Origin: an uncultured Archangium sp.
Lineage (GTDB): Bacteria; Myxococcota; Myxococcia; Myxococcales; Myxococcaceae
DNA length: 64,000 nt
Direction of reading: 5' to 3'
Assembly (NCBI GenBank): GCA_903905455.1
Contig: CAIVGN010000046.1
Coordinates: 84,346-148,345 of the forward strand
A model generated the notes under the pieces. The model worked only from the letters and a program-made list of their open reading frames with translations, made no database searches and was not told the DNA's origin. Position numbers and translations under genes: made by a program. Of the stretch, positions 1 through 11,475 are shown one piece after another. Every line of letters starts with the position of its first letter. The stretch's first letter is position 1.

Positions 1-2556
1 GAGTGCAGCCCCTTCACCTTCGAGTGCGTGCCGCTCAACGACACCTGCGCCACGGCGAAGGCGATCCTCGCGACGGGCACGGGCAACTACTCGGTCACCG
101 CCGAGCCGGCGCAGGGCCTCGACGACACCGCCGGCAGCTGCAACGTCGCCGGCCCCGAGCTGGTCTATTCCTTCACCACCTCCGCGCCCCAGTTGCTCAC
201 GGTCTCGGTGACCGCGTTGACCGGCAGCGCGGCCCGGCCGGTGGTCTACCTCCGCGCGGCGTGCGCCACCCCGGAGCTCGCCTGCGATGCCCCGGTCAGC
301 GGCGCCGCGGCCCTGACGGTGAGCTCGCTGCCCGCCGGCAGCTACTTCCTCTTCGTGGAGTCGGCCAACGCTTCGCCCGGCCGGGTGGCGCTCAACATCT
401 CGCTGCAGGCGCCGCCGATGGGCGCGTCGAACGACACCTGCGCCACGGCCATCGCCCTGGGCGCGAATGGGGCCCAGCTCACCCGCTCGGTAGCGGTGGG
501 CAACACCACGCTGGCGACGAACAACAACAGCACGGAGCCCGCCTGCAGCCCCTCGGCGCGCGGCGGCCCCGACGTGGTCTACAGCTACACGCTCGCCGCG
601 CAGAGCACCGTGGCCATCGTGGCCCGGCCCATCTCGGGCTCGACGTTGCACCCCGTGGTGTCGGTGCGGGCTCCCTGCGAGCCGCCGAACACCGAGCTCG
701 CCTGCCAGGCCGCGTCGGCCGCCGCCGCGGTGTCGGTGAACCTCCCGGGCCAGCAGCCGGGCACGTACTTCATCACCGTCGACTCGGCCGACGGCACCAC
801 CGGCGCCTTCCAGCTCGAGCTCGACGCCGTGCCCACCATCGCCAACGACACCTGCGCGAGCCCGGTCGCGCTCACGTTCTCGGGCAGCACCGCGACGTCG
901 ACCGGCGACACCACGTGGGCGACCAACGGCAACGTCACCGGCGACGCCTCGCCCAGCTGCAGTGACTCGGCCCGGGGCACGGGGCACGACGTCCTGTTCT
1001 CGTTCACGCTCGCCCAGGCGCAGGACGTCACCGTTTCAGTGACCCCGACGGGCGCCAGCCCCACCTTCCAGCCGGTGGTCTCGGTGCGGTCGACGACGTG
1101 CACCAGCGCGGCCGCGGCCAGCGAGCGCGGGTGCGTGAGCCCCCTTTCGGCCACCGAGGGGCGCCTGACCCTGGTGAACCAGCCCTCGGGCACCTACTTC
1201 GTGTGGGTCGACTCGGCGCAGGACACCAGCGGCCCGTTCCAACTCGAGGTGGTGACGGGGCCCGCGACGCCGCCCCCGGCCAACGACTCGTGCGCGGCGC
1301 CGGAGGTGCTGACCTTCACCGGCGGAGTGGCCGCGGTGACCTCGTCGACCCAGCAGGCGGCCAACGACAACTACCCGGGAGACGTGTCGCCGACCTGCAA
1401 CGCCAGCGCGAAGCAGAGCGGCCGCGACGTGGTCTACCAGTTCACCCTGGCCCAACCGCAGGACGTGGCCCTCGAGCTGCTGCCCACCGCGGGCTCGGCG
1501 CTCATCCCCACGCTCTACGTGCGGCGCGCCAACTGCACGAGCCAGCTCCTCTCGGACGAAGTGGTGTGCCTGGCGGCGGTGGGTGGGGTGCACAGCCTGC
1601 TCACGGCGCTGCCCGCGGGGACCTACTTCCTCTTCGTCGACTCGTCGGCGGGCACCTCGGGCGGTTTCACCGCGCGGGTGACGCTCTCGGCCCCCACGGT
1701 GGCACCTGCGAACGACGCGTGTGCGGGTGCACAAGCGCTGGTGTTCACCAGCAACACGGCCACCGTCACCGGCACCACCTTCGGGGCGAGCAACTCGAAC
1801 TCGCCGACGGACAACGCGCCGGCCTGCGGCACCGACTTCATTCCGCGGCGCTTCGGGCGCGATCTCGTCTACGCGTACACGCTGGGCGGCGCGCAAGACG
1901 TGGACATCACCGTCACTCCGGGGCCGACGAGCCTGCTGGTGCCCACGCTCTACGTGCGCGCCCCCAACCAGTGCGCGAGCTTCAGCGCGGGCTTCGAATT
2001 GGCCTGCGTCGCGGAAAGCACGCCGCGGCCGCTGCGCATCTACCTCCCCAACCAGGTCGCGGGGACCTACTTCCTCTTCGTCGACGCGAACTCCTACGAC
2101 ACGGGTGACTTCACGCTGTCGGTCACGAAACGGCCCGCGACGCTGCCCCCGGCCAACGACACCTGCACCGCGCCCACGCCCATCACGGCGGGCCCCACGG
2201 GCGTGAGCGGAGACACCTCGGTGGCCACCGACAGCTATTCGGCGCTGACGTACCCGGCGGCCTGCCGGCGGTTGTTCTTCGACGGGCGCGATCTCGTCTA
2301 CCAGTACACCGCGACGAGCACGGGCACGGTGACGGCCACCGTCTCACCCGAGGCCACCTTCAACCCCGCGTTGCTGCTGCTGCAAAACGGCTGTGGTGCG
2401 GCGCAGTGCGTGCGCTTCGCAGACGCAGCAGGCGCGGGCGTGCCGGAGTCGTTCTCGTTCCCGGTGACGCAGGGCCAGACCTACTTCCTCGTCGTGGACA
2501 GCGCGAACCGCGAGCAGCCCAACGCCTTCGGTCACTTCACCCTGACCGTTCAGTAG
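1..2556 (+). CDS. Secreted multi-repeat protein with six PPC-like beta domains (5' end missing)
   Basis: The reading frame is open from the first base, so the N-terminus and any signal peptide lie outside the window. About 850 residues are present, made of six tandem copies of a 131-148 residue unit. Each unit starts with an Asn-Asp-(Thr/Ser/Ala)-Cys motif (DNA near 37, 430, 843, 1282, 1711 and 2155), has a central D(V/L)VY-type strand, and ends in a Gly-Thr-Tyr-Phe-(L/I/V)-(F/T/W)-Val-(D/E) strand. This is the pattern of bacterial pre-peptidase C-terminal (PPC) or similar jelly-roll domains in secreted proteins. Paired cysteines in each unit suggest disulfides outside the cytoplasm. No enzyme motif is visible in the part present. 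It may be the tail of a protease or a surface adhesin; the upstream sequence would decide. The stop overlaps the end of the convergent slyX by 7 bp. Confidence 0.75.
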   Translation, partial: ECSPFTFECVPLNDTCATAKAILATGTGNYSVTAEPAQGLDDTAGSCNVAGPELVYSFTTSAPQLLTVSVTALTGSAARPVVYLRAACATPELACDAPVSGAAALTVSSLPAGSYFLFVESANASPGRVALNISLQAPPMGASNDTCATAIALGANGAQLTRSVAVGNTTLATNNNSTEPACSPSARGGPDVVYSYTLAAQSTVAIVARPISGSTLHPVVSVRAPCEPPNTELACQAASAAAAVSVNLPGQQPGTYFITVDSADGTTGAFQLELDAVPTIANDTCASPVALTFSGSTATSTGDTTWATNGNVTGDASPSCSDSARGTGHDVLFSFTLAQAQDVTVSVTPTGASPTFQPVVSVRSTTCTSAAAASERGCVSPLSATEGRLTLVNQPSGTYFVWVDSAQDTSGPFQLEVVTGPATPPPANDSCAAPEVLTFTGGVAAVTSSTQQAANDNYPGDVSPTCNASAKQSGRDVVYQFTLAQPQDVALELLPTAGSALIPTLYVRRANCTSQLLSDEVVCLAAVGGVHSLLTALPAGTYFLFVDSSAGTSGGFTARVTLSAPTVAPANDACAGAQALVFTSNTATVTGTTFGASNSNSPTDNAPACGTDFIPRRFGRDLVYAYTLGGAQDVDITVTPGPTSLLVPTLYVRAPNQCASFSAGFELACVAESTPRPLRIYLPNQVAGTYFLFVDANSYDTGDFTLSVTKRPATLPPANDTCTAPTPITAGPTGVSGDTSVATDSYSALTYPAACRRLFFDGRDLVYQYTATSTGTVTATVSPEATFNPALLLLQNGCGAAQCVRFADAAGAGVPESFSFPVTQGQTYFLVVDSANREQPNAFGHFTLTVQ

Positions 2557-2750
2557 TGCGGGGGCCGATCGTTACGGCTGGCGTCGACGATGCCGGGGTC
2601 GGTGGCGAGGCGGTCCTTGATGCCGCGGTAGGCCTCCTTGAGGGCGTCGAGCTCCTTCTGCTGCTTCCAGAGCACGTCTGAGAGCTCCAGGACGGTGCGC
2701 TCGAGGTAGGCGCACTTCACTTCGAGGTCGGCGAGGCGGAGGTCGGGCAT
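2550..2750 (-). CDS. slyX: SlyX family protein
   Basis: A 66-residue protein that is almost entirely one acidic/basic heptad coiled coil (LEVKCAYLERTVLELSD and onward). It ends in Pro-Pro-His-Tyr, the C-terminal signature of the SlyX family. Length matches the family (about 70 residues). The cellular role of SlyX is not firmly known. The ATG at 2750 was chosen over an upstream in-frame start because it gives the usual SlyX length. It converges on the PPC-repeat gene with overlapping stops and is divergent from the SNF2 helicase. Between it and that gene (2751-2875) I see no clear operator. Confidence 0.8.
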   Translation of the reverse strand: MPDLRLADLEVKCAYLERTVLELSDVLWKQQKELDALKEAYRGIKDRLATDPGIVDASRNDRPPHY

Positions 2751-2875
2751 TCCGCTCGCTCGTTTCACGGCGCGCTCGGAAAAACCAGCGTCGGCGTGCA
2801 TCGAGACACCGCGTGCAGGCGATGCCGCGCCGTGTTAATGCACCGCTTTCCGTCTCGTAGTGCCCGAGTGCCCCA

Positions 2876-6091
<3,216 letters not shown>

Positions 6092-6098
6092 GCTGACG

Positions 6099-6122
6099 CG
6101 AGGGGGGACCGCTCCCCCCTCG
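6099..6122 (+). terminator. GC-rich hairpin after the SNF2 gene
   Basis: A perfect 10-bp stem (CGAGGGGGGA paired with TCCCCCCTCG) closes a CCGC tetraloop 7 bp after the helicase stop codon. There is no T-run behind it, so it is not a canonical intrinsic terminator. It could act with Rho, block 3' exonucleases, or simply be a GC hairpin. Confidence 0.45.
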
Positions 6123-6187
6123 TGCAGATCCCCGAAGGCCTCCAGACTGGGCGGGCCGGGGTTCTCGCTTGCTGCTAGGTCTCGCCC

Positions 6188-7435
6188 ATGATCCTCGCTC
6201 TCGTGCTCGCCGCCTCTGCCGCCGACGTGACTGCGCAGGCCTTCATCACCGAGGTCCGCGAAGGACACACCGACACGGTGGCCGCGGCGCTCAGTGACCA
6301 GATGAAGGCGGCCATCTCGGCTGGCGGCCTCATCTCCGCGTGGAAGCAGGCCACTGCGTCCCTGGGCGCGTTCTCCACGCTGGAGCAGACGAAGGCCTTC
6401 GAGAAGAGTGGTCTCCAGGGGTTCGTCTTCGCCGCGAAGTTCGCCCGGGGCGCCCTCGAGGTGACGACCGCGGTGAACCCGCTCAACTCGAAGATCGAGG
6501 GCTTCTTCATGAAGCCGCTGCCGATGCCCCTCGCGACGCCCGGCCCGGTGAAGGCGGCCGAGTACGTGAAGGGCAACCTGTTCAGCGCGACGGAGATCTC
6601 GGTGGGGAAGGCGCCCTTCGTTCTCGGGGGCACGCTCGCGCTGCCGAAGGGCAAGGGCCCGTTCCCGGCGGTGGTGCTCGTGCACGGCTCAGGGCCGAAT
6701 GATCGCGACGAGACCCTCGGCGCCAACAAGCCGTTCAAGGACCTCGCCGAAGGCCTCGCGTCGTCAGGTGTCGTGGTCGTCCGCTATGACAAGCGCACGC
6801 TGACCTACGGCGCGAAGTACGCCGGCAAGGAAATCACCTTCGACGAAGAGATCATCGACGACGCGCGCGCTGCCATCGACCTCTTGAAGACCCGCCCCGA
6901 GGTCGACCCGAAGCGCATCTACGTCGTGGGCCACAGCCTCGGGGCGCTCTTCGCTCCCGCGGTGGCGGCGAAGGGGAAGGGGGTCGCGGGTCTCGCGCTG
7001 CTCGCGCCGTCCTCTCGCAAGCCCTGGGAGATCATCCCGCAGCAGATGAGATACCTCGGCGTGCCCGAGGCCCAGGTGGCGACGATCGAGAAGGCGTTTG
7101 CCGAGGTGAAGTCAGGCAAGGCGAAGGGGTTCGTGCTCAACGCACCTGCGTCGTATTGGAAGGCGTGGGCCTCCTTCGATGGTCCGGCCCTCGCGAAGTC
7201 GTTGGCGATCCCCGTGCTCGTGCTGCACGGCACGCGCGATTACCAGGTCATCGATGCGGACATCGAAGGGTGGAAGAAGGGGCTGGCCGGCGCGAAGAGC
7301 GCGGAGCTCACTGAGCTGCCCGGCTTGAACCACCTCTTCATCGCCGGCGAGGGCACGCCGAGCCCGAAGGAATACGAGTTTCCCGGTCATGTCGCCCCGG
7401 AGGTCATCGCCCGGCTGGTGGCGTTCTGCCGTTGA
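6188..7435 (+). CDS. Exported alpha/beta hydrolase with N-terminal DUF3887-like domain
   Basis: A 415-residue protein starting with a short hydrophobic signal-like stretch (MILALVLAASAADVTA). The next ~80 residues resemble the DUF3887 domain that precedes alpha/beta hydrolases of the BAAT/COG1073 type. The hydrolase domain shows an oxyanion-type HGSGPNDRDE motif, the nucleophile elbow GHSLG (Ser near residue 250), an Asp in HGTRDYQVID (about 353) and a His in LNHLF (about 381): a full catalytic triad. Substrate unknown; probably an ester or peptide. The gene stands alone between the helicase and a metalloprotease. Shine-Dalgarno complementarity before the ATG is weak. Confidence 0.85.
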   Translation: MILALVLAASAADVTAQAFITEVREGHTDTVAAALSDQMKAAISAGGLISAWKQATASLGAFSTLEQTKAFEKSGLQGFVFAAKFARGALEVTTAVNPLNSKIEGFFMKPLPMPLATPGPVKAAEYVKGNLFSATEISVGKAPFVLGGTLALPKGKGPFPAVVLVHGSGPNDRDETLGANKPFKDLAEGLASSGVVVVRYDKRTLTYGAKYAGKEITFDEEIIDDARAAIDLLKTRPEVDPKRIYVVGHSLGALFAPAVAAKGKGVAGLALLAPSSRKPWEIIPQQMRYLGVPEAQVATIEKAFAEVKSGKAKGFVLNAPASYWKAWASFDGPALAKSLAIPVLVLHGTRDYQVIDADIEGWKKGLAGAKSAELTELPGLNHLFIAGEGTPSPKEYEFPGHVAPEVIARLVAFCR

Positions 7436-7585
7436 CGTGAGGTGGCGCAACGACCGACGTCGCTCAGGCGGCTGCTGAGGGTCTCAGGGTTCACCCGGTT
7501 TACCTGGCCCCAGGCGCGGTGCTCCAGTGCCGGCTCCCGTACCCCCGCGCTCGAGTCAAAGGGCGCACAGCCAGGGATGCCACCC

Positions 7586-8821
7586 ATGCGTTTTCGACAC
7601 CTGCTGGTGCTGATGCCACTCGTCGCCTGCGCTGGGACGGCGAGCGACGTGGAGCTCCAACCGGGGGCCGATCTCCCCGGCGATGCCGGGGCTGTGCTCC
7701 CGGTCGGTGGCAGCAGTGCAGATGCTGGCGGGCGCGACGGAGTTGCGGACGGCGGTGTCATCGACGCAGGGACCGGCGTGGGTGCCCTGGACGCCGGGAC
7801 GAGCGTGGCTCCCCTGGACGCTGGGTTCCTGCCGTTGCGCACCTGCACCGTGCCGCAGGTCACGCGCTTCGCGCCGTCGGGACTGCCACTCATGGAGACC
7901 AATCCCGGCGCGCCCGTGGCCCTGTACATCGACTTCGCCGGCGGCCCCCACGACGGCACGGTCTTCGGGCCCTACAACCGCAACGGTTCGCCGACCACGT
8001 TCGACGCCCAGGAGCAGGCGGACATCATCGGCTCGGTCACGCGGCTGGGCCTGTACTACGCGATGTTCGACGTCAACGTGACCACGGACCCGGTCGTGCG
8101 TCAGGCGGCGCGGGCCTACGGGTGGATCCTGGTGACCGAGGATGCGTCTGGGGGATCGGCCTGGCTGTCCACCGACGCCGTTGGGCGGCCCACCGAGGCC
8201 CAGTCCTACTGCGGCGCCAGCAGCGTGCGCGACGCGGACAAGAGCCGGCGCATCGCCCATGAACTCGGGCACAACCTGATGCTCGAGCACTCCGGGGTCT
8301 GGGACCAGGGCGCCTTCTACAAGTGGGAGGACTGGCCCGCGTGGGACATGGTCTACGGCCCGATCATGGGCGGCGGTGGCTACGGCCAGCGCAACGGCTG
8401 GGCCGTGGGCCACAACGAGGCGGACGCCGTCTCGATCCAGGACGACATGGAAGTGATCCGCCAGCGCATCAGGGTCGCCGGGGGCTCGGCGACGGGCTGG
8501 CACGCCGACGACTTCCCCGACACGCAGTTGGCCGCGCTGTGCAGCGGCCCGAACGGAACCTTCGTCACCCCGGGCTCACTCGACCGGCCCGACGACGTCG
8601 ACTTCTTCCAACTCGACTGGAGCGGCGGCGACCTCGTCCTCGAGGGCACCGCGCGCGACGTCTCCACCGCGATGCTGGTGGTGGACGTCCTCCAGGGCAC
8701 CACCGTCGTCGGCGGCCTGGGCTCTACGCCCCAGCTGGCGGCCGGAACGTACGTCCTGCGCGTCAGGAGCCGGGGCGGGTACGCGGAGATCGGCGCGTAC
8801 GATCTCCGGGCGCGGCACTGA
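7586..8821 (+). CDS. Lipoprotein zinc metalloprotease, M11 (gametolysin)-like
   Basis: The N-terminus MRFRHLLVLMPLVACAG ends in a lipobox (LVAC), so this is probably a lipoprotein. A 60-residue Asp/Ala/Gly-rich linker follows. The catalytic domain has the metzincin-type zinc motif HELGHNLMLEH (about residues 225-235) and a downstream IMGG Met-turn (about 260), as in peptidase M11/gametolysin relatives. The last ~90 residues resemble a PPC-type beta domain (DDVDFFQLDWSGGDLVL). The ATG at 7586 has AGGG at a normal distance; the ATG at 7577 would add three residues. It is probably a surface-exposed peptidase. It has no obvious operon partner. Confidence 0.82.
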   Translation: MRFRHLLVLMPLVACAGTASDVELQPGADLPGDAGAVLPVGGSSADAGGRDGVADGGVIDAGTGVGALDAGTSVAPLDAGFLPLRTCTVPQVTRFAPSGLPLMETNPGAPVALYIDFAGGPHDGTVFGPYNRNGSPTTFDAQEQADIIGSVTRLGLYYAMFDVNVTTDPVVRQAARAYGWILVTEDASGGSAWLSTDAVGRPTEAQSYCGASSVRDADKSRRIAHELGHNLMLEHSGVWDQGAFYKWEDWPAWDMVYGPIMGGGGYGQRNGWAVGHNEADAVSIQDDMEVIRQRIRVAGGSATGWHADDFPDTQLAALCSGPNGTFVTPGSLDRPDDVDFFQLDWSGGDLVLEGTARDVSTAMLVVDVLQGTTVVGGLGSTPQLAAGTYVLRVRSRGGYAEIGAYDLRARH

Positions 8822-8886
8822 AGGGTCCGCCGAGACCGCAAGGGGCGACCGTCGGAAGCCGCCCGGAACCCCAGCCGAAGGAGTGA

Positions 8887-9081
8887 TCGCGCGCGCGCGA
8901 GCTGGCTGGCCGCCTCGTCGCGGCGCGCCCCGGGCTCAAGGTGCTCTTCATCTCCGGATATACCGGGGAGGTCCTGTTCAACAGGGCGGGCCTCGATCAT
9001 GGCGCGGCGTTCCTCGCCAAGCCGGTCATTCCGGAGCGCCTCCTGCGCAGCGTGAGGCAGGTCCTGGACGGCGTCAGCTGA
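8887..9081 (+). pseudogene. Receiver-domain C-terminal fragment (remnant of a hybrid sensor kinase)
   Basis: About 64 codons follow a TGA (8884-8886) and have no plausible start. They encode the second half of a CheY-like receiver domain: beta-4 in KVLFISGYT, then LAKPV with the conserved Lys-Pro of beta-5, then the last helix ending VLDGVS. This is the usual end of myxobacterial hybrid histidine kinases. The phosphoacceptor Asp half is missing, so it cannot be a working receiver. The last 66 bases recur as a direct repeat at 10777-10842. Confidence 0.6.
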
Positions 9082-9086
9082 AGCGC
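9021..9086 (+). repeat. Direct repeat copy A (receiver-domain tail)
   Basis: This 66-bp segment matches 10777-10842 at 60 positions, in the same orientation. It encodes PVIPERLLRSVRQVLDGVS and a stop. The two copies flank the sorbosone-dehydrogenase-like gene and the 41-residue membrane protein. Confidence 0.75.
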
Positions 9087-9087
9087 T

Positions 9088-9213
9088 TCACCGGAAGAAG
9101 AAGAACCAGATCAGCAGCACCGCGCCCAGGGGTACCCCGGCGAGCCCCAGCAAGATCGGCACGAACACGCGGCCCTTCGCGTCACGACGCATCAATTCGA
9201 CTTGTTTCTTCAT
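9088..9213 (-). CDS. Small single-pass membrane protein (41 aa)
   Basis: A short frame that a length cut-off would miss. It starts with ATG at 9213 behind a GGAGG Shine-Dalgarno 8 bp upstream. It encodes MKKQVELMRRDAKGRVFVP, then a hydrophobic helix (about residues 17-40) and a final Phe-rich FFFFR. The charge pattern, with a basic amphipathic N-terminus, predicts one membrane helix with the N-terminus in the cytoplasm. It lies 45 bp downstream of the sorbosone-dehydrogenase-like gene on the same strand and could be co-transcribed. I do not recognise the family. The strong ribosome binding site and clean membrane helix argue that it is real. Confidence 0.6.
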   Translation of the reverse strand: MKKQVELMRRDAKGRVFVPILLGLAGVPLGAVLLIWFFFFR

Positions 9214-9258
9214 GTGGACAACCTCCAGTTACATTCGTGAGCAAGCACCGCGCCACCG

Positions 9259-10566
9259 TCACTTCGACGCGCTGACGCGCCAGATCGAGTTCCCCACGTC
9301 GTCCGCCACGAGCAGCGCCCCGGTTTGATCGAGGGCCACGCCGACGGGCCGGCCGGACGCCGTGCCTGCTTCGCTGAGGAACCCGGTCAACACGTCCACC
9401 GGAAGGCCCACGGGCTTGCCGCCTTCGAAGGCGACGTAGACGACCTTGTAGCCACTGCGAGGCGTGCGGTTCCACGAGCCGTGTTGGCCGATGAACATGC
9501 CGTGGGCCCAGGCCTCCGGCAGCGTGGTCCCCGCGGAAGAGGCGAGGCCCAGGCAGGCGGTGTGTGCGCCCAGCGCGTAGTCGGGCGCGATCGCCGTGGC
9601 GACCAGGTCAGGCCGCGGCGGCGTCACCCTCGAGTCGACGTGAGCGCCGTAATAGCTGTACGGCCAGCCGTAGAACGCGCCCTCGCGGACCGAGGTCAGG
9701 TAGTCGGGCACCAGGTCATCACCGAGCTCGTCGCGCTCGTTGACCACCGCCCACAGGGCTCCGCTGTGCGGCTCCCAGGCGAGCCCGACGGGGTTGCGCA
9801 GGCCCGTCGCGTAGACGCGGTGCGCACCGCTGGCGAGGTCGAGCTCCCAGATGGAGGCGCGACCTGCTTCCACGTCCATGCCCCGCTCCGCGGCGTTGCT
9901 GTTCGAGCCCACGGTCACGTAGAGCTTCCGACCGCCAGCGCTCGCGATGACGTTCTTGGTCCAGTGGTGGTTGATGGGTCCCGCCGGGAGCTCCAGCACG
10001 CGGGTCCCGGGCCCGTCGAGGTGCGTTGCGCCCGCGGTGTAGGGGAAGCGCAAGACGGCGTCGGAGGCCGCCACGTAGAGCGCGCCGTCCACCAGCGTCA
10101 TGCCGAACGGGGAGTTGATGCCCTCGAGGAACGGCGCGCGCAGGTCCGCGACGCCGTCCCCGTCGCGGTCGCGCAGGAGGGTGATGCGGTTGGCGCTGGG
10201 CACGGCCGCGCCCGAGCTCTTCATCAGCAGGCCGGTCACCCACCCCTTGAGGTTCTTCCCGTCGTCAGGCCGCGGGGGCGCGTTGGTCTCCGCCACCAGC
10301 ACGTCCCCGTTGGGCAGCACCAGGAGCCAGCGGGGGTGGTCGAGGTCGCGAGCAAACGCCGCGACGCGCAGCCCCGGTGCCGCCACCGGTCCCGCGCCGG
10401 CGCTCCAGCCCGTGGCCTTCGCGATGTTCACGTTCGGGATGAGCGCCTGGCGAGGCGAGACCAGCGTCGGCTCGGGGCCGATGGTCTGGGAAAGCGGCAG
10501 CGAGGCACTCGCGCAGGAGGCAAGCGAAAGGGACACCACGGCCTGTACGAGCTGCAGACGCATCAT
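9259..10566 (-). CDS. Glucose/sorbosone dehydrogenase-like beta-propeller lipoprotein
   Basis: About 435 residues. The N-terminus ([20 protein letters not shown]) carries a lipobox LASC, so it is an exported lipoprotein. The body is a six-bladed GSDH propeller resembling L-sorbosone dehydrogenases. Visible motifs are [20 protein letters not shown], the [11 protein letters not shown] blade, [27 protein letters not shown] and [18 protein letters not shown]. Family members use PQQ to oxidise aldose sugars in the periplasm; many homologues have no proven substrate. Either ATG of the MM pair or a GTG five codons upstream (10581) may be the start. The following small membrane protein may be co-transcribed. 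No PQQ biosynthesis genes are in the window. Confidence 0.85.
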   Translation of the reverse strand: MMRLQLVQAVVSLSLASCASASLPLSQTIGPEPTLVSPRQALIPNVNIAKATGWSAGAGPVAAPGLRVAAFARDLDHPRWLLVLPNGDVLVAETNAPPRPDDGKNLKGWVTGLLMKSSGAAVPSANRITLLRDRDGDGVADLRAPFLEGINSPFGMTLVDGALYVAASDAVLRFPYTAGATHLDGPGTRVLELPAGPINHHWTKNVIASAGGRKLYVTVGSNSNAAERGMDVEAGRASIWELDLASGAHRVYATGLRNPVGLAWEPHSGALWAVVNERDELGDDLVPDYLTSVREGAFYGWPYSYYGAHVDSRVTPPRPDLVATAIAPDYALGAHTACLGLASSAGTTLPEAWAHGMFIGQHGSWNRTPRSGYKVVYVAFEGGKPVGLPVDVLTGFLSEAGTASGRPVGVALDQTGALLVADDVGNSIWRVSASK

Positions 10567-10581
10567 CGAAGGCGAGTCCAC

Positions 10582-10962
10582 AGCAGCATTCGGGCCGGGG
10601 GCGGGCCGTCCTGATTCCGAGGCTCTTGGCGCTGCCGCCCATCAAGATGAACCCGTCTGACCGTCAGCTTGATGGATCGGCCTGGGCTGCTCAGAGGGCA
10701 GGGTACGACGCGACGAACTCGTCCATCGCGTGCTCGAGCTGCCTCGAACCCATCAAGTCGACGAGGCGATCGTCGAGCCGGTCATTCCGGAGCGCCTCCT
10801 ACGCAGCGGCTGCCAGGTCCTGGACGGCGTCAGCTGAGGCGCCTGGTGCCCCTCGCGCTGGCCACCGTCGACGCGAAAGGTGACGAGACGACCCGCCTGC
10901 AGAAAGCCGCCGCGGCGACCGGCGTACCGACGGTGTCGCCCCTGCGTCCCCTCGGGGAATGA
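10582..10962. other. Gene-poor stretch with decayed coding fragments
   Basis: This 381-bp stretch holds no complete gene that I can support. It contains direct repeat copy B (10777-10842). On the minus strand, overlapping it, is a 35-codon open frame (10691-10798, after an upstream TAG) with coding-like composition ending DEFVASYPAL and a stop. The two frames cannot both be intact genes. The segment looks like recombined leftovers of older genes. Confidence 0.5.
10777..10842 (+). repeat. Direct repeat copy B (receiver-domain tail)
   Basis: Matches copy A (9021-9086) at 60 of 66 positions. In frame it reads PVIPERLLRS, then a diverged GCQ, then VLDGVS and the same TGA. The receiver sequence upstream of the repeat is not conserved here, so only the tail was duplicated or kept. 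Confidence 0.75.
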
Positions 10963-11355
10963 TCATCTGCGCAGGAGGATCAGCGGCGCGTCCTCCACGA
11001 CGATCATCGTCTCTTCGCCCAGGAGTTGGAGTTCCTCGAGCGCGCGCCTGATCCGCGGCACGTCGGCGGCGAGCAGCGCGTCACCGCACGACCCATTGCG
11101 AATGGTGTTCACCTTGTGCTGCGGGTCGAGCACGAGGCTCCACCAGCGCGTCTCGAGGGAGTCCTTCCCCGGCCATACCGTCCTGGCGAGGCGGATGTGG
11201 CTGCGTCCCACGACGTGGGCCCGCTCGGCGAACACGGCGCGGCAGCTCCCGTCGGCCTTGATCTCGAGGACACCGATCAACTGCTCGGCAGGAATCTCGT
11301 CCGCGCCGTGGACCCAGGTGATTCGCGCATCGGCCATATGAAAAGCGGGGAGCAT
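10963..11355 (-). CDS. Hypothetical protein (130 aa)
   Basis: A 130-residue soluble protein without signal peptide or membrane helix, ending in Leu-Arg-Arg. It starts MLPAFHMADARITWVHGADE; the ATG at 11355 has a purine-rich GGAAAG upstream, and ATG at 11337 is an alternative. I do not recognise the family. The composition (alternating beta-like stretches such as RAVFAERAHVVGRSHIRLA, then a C-terminal helix RIRRALEELQLL) suggests a small alpha/beta fold. It is divergent from the lipoprotein at 11476 and has no clear partner. Confidence 0.6.
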   Translation of the reverse strand: MLPAFHMADARITWVHGADEIPAEQLIGVLEIKADGSCRAVFAERAHVVGRSHIRLARTVWPGKDSLETRWWSLVLDPQHKVNTIRNGSCGDALLAADVPRIRRALEELQLLGEETMIVVEDAPLILLRR

Positions 11356-11475
11356 ACGCTTTCCGCTTCGGTGATCACGGCGGGTGCGGCGGCGGTGGCA
11401 CGGGTGGAGCTCGTCAGGCGCATGCGCCGACTGGGCTTTTCAGCGCGAGCCTCGTTCCGTGCTACTCGCCCCGGC

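Noticed and set aside
10669..10962. A plus-strand 97-codon frame ending VPTVSPLRPLGE
   Set aside because: It runs through the receiver-tail repeat in another frame and has no ribosome site or recognisable domain. Probably chance coding potential over decayed DNA.
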